64,000 bases of DNA, from the NCBI RefSeq assembly GCF_041240605.1, contig NZ_CP162487.1, forward strand, positions 310,001 through 374,000, in the 5' to 3' direction. The stretch is from Xanthomonas sp. DAR 80977 (GTDB lineage Bacteria; Pseudomonadota; Gammaproteobacteria; Xanthomonadales; Xanthomonadaceae). Shown here in pieces: positions 60,584 to 64,000 of this stretch. Positions within the stretch are counted from its first letter, which is position 1. The number at the start of each line of letters is the position of its first letter. Below the pieces are notes generated by a model. The model did not search any database, was not told the origin of the DNA, and saw only the letters and a list, made by a program, of their open reading frames with translations. Made by a program: the position numbers and the translations under genes.

Positions 60584-61431
60584 ATGTCGATCGTCATGAT
60601 CTTGCGGCACATGCGGTAGCCCAGGTACTCGAGCACGCACATCAGCGCGATGACGCACCAGCCGAGCAGGGTATGGAACATCGGGTTCATCGTTTCCGGG
60701 TAGAACAGCACCAGGAAGCCGACCAGGCCGGCCGGCAGCATCGCCATCACGATGCCCTGCAGCTTGCCCTGCGCGGTCAGCGCCTTGACCTTGCCTTCCA
60801 TGATCAGCTTGCGGCGCAGGGTCTCGGCCAGGGTCGACAGGCTCTCCGCCAGGTTGCCGCCGACCTCGCGCGAGATGCCGACCGCGGCGACGAACAACTT
60901 GACGTCGGCGATCGGAACGCGCTTGGCGAAGTTGTCCAGCGCCTCGTCGGTGCGCACGCCCATGTGCTGCTCGCGCAGGATCAGCGCCAGTTCCTGCGCC
61001 AGCGGCGGTTGCCCGTCATGGGCCAGCGCTTCCAGCGCCGGATTGAAGCCGACGCCGGCGCGCAGGCTGCCGGACATCATCAGCAGGCTGTCGGGCAGCT
61101 GTTGCTGGATCTGGTCCAGCCGCCGCTGCTTCAGCCACAGGTAGATCTTGCGCGGCGCCACCGCCAGCACGATCACCGCGACCACCGGCAGCAGCAGGTT
61201 GCCGCTGATCAGCCACAGCAGCAGCGGGATCAGCGCCAGCACCACGCCGTTGGCCACGAACAGCATCTGCGGGTCGACGAACAGGAACATGTCGGCCAGG
61301 TTCAGCCGCGCCGTATCCACGAAGCGCTCGTGGTAGCGCTGCATGAAATTCGCGCTGGCCCGCACCAGCAACAGTCCGGAGACGGTGACGCAGCTGAACG
61401 CGAGCAGGGCGACCAGCCAGATGTTATCCAT
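60580..61431 (-). CDS. tadB: Tad pilus inner-membrane protein TadB
   Basis: This is a 283-residue T2SSF-domain protein, the partner of TadC in the pilus assembly platform. The core reads LPDSLLMMSGSLRAGVGFNPA and VGISREVGGNLAESLSTLAE, and helices flank it at 1-25, 62-90 and the C-terminus (about 225-270). Its ATG lies eight bases inside the end of the tadA gene, and its stop overlaps tadC by four. This tight packing supports a single transcript. Confidence 0.9.
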   Translation of the reverse strand: MDNIWLVALLAFSCVTVSGLLLVRASANFMQRYHERFVDTARLNLADMFLFVDPQMLFVANGVVLALIPLLLWLISGNLLLPVVAVIVLAVAPRKIYLWLKQRRLDQIQQQLPDSLLMMSGSLRAGVGFNPALEALAHDGQPPLAQELALILREQHMGVRTDEALDNFAKRVPIADVKLFVAAVGISREVGGNLAESLSTLAETLRRKLIMEGKVKALTAQGKLQGIVMAMLPAGLVGFLVLFYPETMNPMFHTLLGWCVIALMCVLEYLGYRMCRKIMTIDI

Positions 61432-63160
61432 TGCCCTGGCCGCCGTTGCGGAAGATCGACAGGTCCACCGGCACGCCGCGTTCGGCCAGTTCCTCGTAGA
61501 ACTCGGGCACCGCGCCGGTGGCGATGAAGTCGCCGGTGACCTTGCCGTCGCGGCCGGCGCTGGACCTGGCCTTGAACAGGAACACGTCCTGCAGCTGGAT
61601 GGTGCCGCTTTCCACGCCGGTGATCTCGGTGATGTGGCTGACCTTGCGCGAGCCGCAGGGGAAGCGCTTCTGGTGCACGATCAAGTCCACCGCCGAGGAG
61701 ATCTGTTCGCGCACCACGGTCATCGGCAGTTCCATGCCGGCCATCATCACCATCACTTCCAGGCGCGACAGCGCCTCGCGCGGATTGTTGGCGTGCGCGG
61801 TGGTCAGCGAACCCTCGTGGCCGGTATTCATCGCCTGCAGCATGTCCAGCGCTTCGCCGCCGCGGCACTCGCCGACCACGATGCGGTCCGGGCGCATGCG
61901 CAACGCGTTGCGGACCAGGTCGCGGATCGAGATGTGGCCCTTGCCTTCCATGTTCGGCGGGCGCGCCTCCAGCGCGACCAGGTTCGGCTGCACCAGCTTC
62001 AGTTCGGCCGCGTCCTCGATGGTGACGATGCGGTCGGTGTCGGGGATGAAGTTGGACAGGATGTTGAGCAGCGTGGTCTTGCCCGAGCCGGTGCCGCCGG
62101 TGACCACGATGTTGCGCCGCTCGCGCACCGCCATGATCAGGAATTCCAGCATCGGCGCATTGAGCGAGCCGAAGTCGATCAGGTCCTTGCCCTCCAGCTT
62201 GCGCTTGGAGAACTTGCGGATGCTGATGCTGGGGCCGCGCAGCGCGATCGGCGGAATGATCGCGTTGACGCGCGAGCCGTCCTTCAGGCGCGCATCGACC
62301 ATCGGCGAACTCTCGTCGATGCGCCGCCCGAGCGGGGTGACGATGCGTTCGATCGCCGACAGCACCGCGCGGTCGCTGGTGAAGCACACCGGCGACTGCT
62401 CGATGCGGCCGGCGCGCTCGATGAAGATCTGGTCGTAGGCGTTGACCATGATCTCGGTCACCGTGTTGTCCTCGATCAGGTCCTCCAGCGGCCCCAGGCC
62501 GATCGCCTCGTCCAGCACTTCCTTGGCCAGGCGGCGGCGGTTGATGGTCTTGGGCAGGTCGGCGAACTCGCGTTCGAGCACGTCGTCGATCAGCGCGATG
62601 GTGGCGGCGCGCAACGCATCGTCGCCCATGCTGCGCACGTCCAGGCGGCGCAGGTCCATCTGCTTGACCAGCGAGGCGTGCACCTTGGCGCGATAGACCG
62701 CGATGTCCGGCGGCAGGTCCTGCGGACGCGCCAGTTGCCGCTGCTCCTGCACCTCGGCCATCGGCTGGTTGGCCGCGGCCGTCGCCGGGTCGGCGAGCGC
62801 CGCCGCAGGCGCGGCGGCCGGCGCATTGAACGTGGCCGGGTCGTGGCGCGGCGCCGTGGTCTCCGGCTCGTCGCCGACCACCTGCAGGCGGTAGTCGCCG
62901 ATCTGCACCAGATCGCGGCTGCTCAGCGGCCCGCGGCTGCCGGACACCTTTTCGCCGTTGACCAGCACCGACGCGCGCCCGCCGAAGGCCTCGATGAAGA
63001 TGCCGTCGTCCTCGCGCTTCAGCGCCGCATGCTGCTGGGCGATGCTCCAGCCCTGCAGCACCACCAGATTGCCGTCGCCGCGGCCGATGCCGCATTCGCG
63101 GTGCAGGCAGCGGACATGGCGTTGGTCGCGGTTCGGCGTATCGATGAGGATGTTGAACAT
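61424..63160 (-). CDS. tadA: Tad pilus ATPase TadA/CpaF with N-terminal FHA domain
   Basis: This 578-residue protein has an FHA domain at the N-terminus (about 1-97: GIGRGDGNLVVL, then QQHAAL and VLVNGEKV, with the Arg-Gly and Ser/His-like positions of the fold). A Pro/Ala linker follows, then the secretion ATPase (about 150-560) with Walker A GGTGSGKTTLLN, the Asp box IVTIEDAAELKL and Walker B-like DRIVVGECRGGEA. It powers Flp pilus assembly. Standard CpaF lacks an FHA domain, so a phosphothreonine-dependent partner is suggested. It is upstream of tadB with an eight-base overlap. Confidence 0.9.
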   Translation of the reverse strand: MFNILIDTPNRDQRHVRCLHRECGIGRGDGNLVVLQGWSIAQQHAALKREDDGIFIEAFGGRASVLVNGEKVSGSRGPLSSRDLVQIGDYRLQVVGDEPETTAPRHDPATFNAPAAAPAAALADPATAAANQPMAEVQEQRQLARPQDLPPDIAVYRAKVHASLVKQMDLRRLDVRSMGDDALRAATIALIDDVLEREFADLPKTINRRRLAKEVLDEAIGLGPLEDLIEDNTVTEIMVNAYDQIFIERAGRIEQSPVCFTSDRAVLSAIERIVTPLGRRIDESSPMVDARLKDGSRVNAIIPPIALRGPSISIRKFSKRKLEGKDLIDFGSLNAPMLEFLIMAVRERRNIVVTGGTGSGKTTLLNILSNFIPDTDRIVTIEDAAELKLVQPNLVALEARPPNMEGKGHISIRDLVRNALRMRPDRIVVGECRGGEALDMLQAMNTGHEGSLTTAHANNPREALSRLEVMVMMAGMELPMTVVREQISSAVDLIVHQKRFPCGSRKVSHITEITGVESGTIQLQDVFLFKARSSAGRDGKVTGDFIATGAVPEFYEELAERGVPVDLSIFRNGGQGNG

Positions 63161-63193
63161 GGTTCTGTCTACGGAGAGCGAGGGGGGGAAGAA

Positions 63194-64000
63194 CTACTGC
63201 ACGTATTCCTTGCTGCGCTTGGGCATCGCTTCCTGGCCGCGTTCCTGGATGCGCCGCCCGTGCTCCAGGCCATCGAGGTTTTCCTGCGAATCGGGGGTGA
63301 TGATGCGCGGGGTCACGAACATCACCAGTTCGGTGCGGTTGCCGCGGAAGCCGTCGGAGCGGAACAGCTTGCCCAGGATCGGGATCTCGCCCAGCAACGG
63401 GAATTTCTTCGCGTCCTGCTGCGCGCTGGAATCTATCAGCCCGGAGATCACGATGGTCTCGCCGGCGCGCACGTTCAATTCGGACTCGGTGCGGCGCGTG
63501 GTGAAGCCGGGCACGCCCTGCACGCTGACGGTCGGGTCGATGCGGCTCACCTCGGCCAGCAGGCGCGTGGAGATTTCCTGGTTGCCGTTGACCAGCGGCT
63601 CGATGTCGAGCTTGATGCCGTATTCCTTGAAGTCCACGGTGACCTGGCCGAAGCCCTGCGGGATCGGGATCGGCACTTCGCCGCCGACCAGGAACTTGGC
63701 CTGGCCGCCGCTGCGCGCGCTCAGTTGCGGCGACGCCAGCAGGAACGCCTTGCCCTTGTTCATCAGCAGGTTGATCGCCGAGCCGATCTGGGTGGCGATG
63801 CCGAAGAAGGCCTGGGTGCCGGGCACGCGATTGGGCAGGACGACGCCGGCGGCCGGGCTGCCTTGCGGATTGATCCGGTAGTAGTCGTTGGTGGTGAAGT
63901 CCTTCAGCAGCCCGCCGACCGGCCCCTGGATCACGTTGTCCCACTGGATGCCCAGCTCTTCCAGCGCGTTGCTGTCGAACTCCATGATCTTCACGTCCAT
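63194..64000 (-). CDS. rcpA: Tad pilus secretin RcpA/CpaC (C-terminal part)
   Basis: The frame is open to the right edge of the window, so this is the last 268 residues of a larger protein. They form the secretin C-terminal domain: KAFLLASPQLSARSGGQAKF and LVGGEVPIPIP, then VPGFTTRRTESELNVRAGET and GLFRSD-like GKLFRSDGF, and FVTPRII. Secretins form the outer-membrane ring for pilus exit. tadA follows 33 bases downstream. The start is not seen; the first ATG in the window is internal. Confidence 0.9.
   Translation of the reverse strand: MDVKIMEFDSNALEELGIQWDNVIQGPVGGLLKDFTTNDYYRINPQGSPAAGVVLPNRVPGTQAFFGIATQIGSAINLLMNKGKAFLLASPQLSARSGGQAKFLVGGEVPIPIPQGFGQVTVDFKEYGIKLDIEPLVNGNQEISTRLLAEVSRIDPTVSVQGVPGFTTRRTESELNVRAGETIVISGLIDSSAQQDAKKFPLLGEIPILGKLFRSDGFRGNRTELVMFVTPRIITPDSQENLDGLEHGRRIQERGQEAMPKRSKEYVQ

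Overview
The window is a GC-rich chromosomal segment from a gamma-proteobacterium of the Xanthomonadaceae, most likely a Xanthomonas. This rests on the gene set (aceB-aceA beside a CysB-like LysR gene, an FHA-bearing tad cluster, a cNMP-binding GGDEF gene next to a class III cyclase, the NHLP-peptide/SagB pair) and on the many intergenic copies of the GTAGGAGCGGCTTCAGCC repeat family typical of that group. I recognise no rRNA operon, prophage or CRISPR array. The only mobile-element trace is an IS3-type OrfA start at the left edge.

Layout. Positions 1-4.6 kb hold a Fur-boxed ferrous iron uptake operon (efeU, efeO, efeB and a second M75 protein). 5-7 kb holds a DUF2059 protein, arfB and an acyltransferase. 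7.3-12.1 kb is a FecI/FecR/TonB-receptor signalling operon. 12.2-14.2 kb is an exported cyanophycinase/isoaspartyl-peptidase fusion. 14.5-19.6 kb has a lipoprotein M3 peptidase, a signal peptidase I and a divergent metallo-hydrolase/TetR pair. 19.8-20.5 kb is a lower-GC DUF4365 gene. 20.7-27.8 kb has a VOC protein, an AraC regulator, a CPA2 antiporter, and a LysR gene divergent from the glyoxylate shunt genes.

28-33 kb is one of the two most interesting blocks. A cNMP-binding GGDEF protein and a class III cyclase/TPR protein run rightward. They converge on a leftward RiPP pair: a SagB-type dehydrogenase and a 78-residue NHLP/Nif11-like precursor. The precursor gene lies antisense to the 3' end of the cyclase gene. 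33-42 kb is accessory: DUF2884, a cupin, a tandem 0.2-kb duplication, DUF3182/hydrolase, dkgB, a gutted MFS gene and two regulators.

42.5-45.5 kb is the second block. It is an RNA-repair operon (slipin-rtcB) preceded by two abutting tRNA-like elements and a candidate sigma-54 promoter. One element is an almost complete tRNA-Lys(CUU) mimic that lacks U33. 46-57 kb is mostly housekeeping and metabolic genes: a SnoaL-like protein, pcaD, an AKR-CurA pair, an exported methyltransferase, rluE, helicase hrpB, tatD and a PsiE-like protein. 57-64 kb has panE followed by a tightly overlapped leftward tad operon (secretin, FHA-TadA, TadB, TadC, DUF192, TadE, exported protein) that runs off the right edge.

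All family names come from reading motifs by eye; no database search was run.
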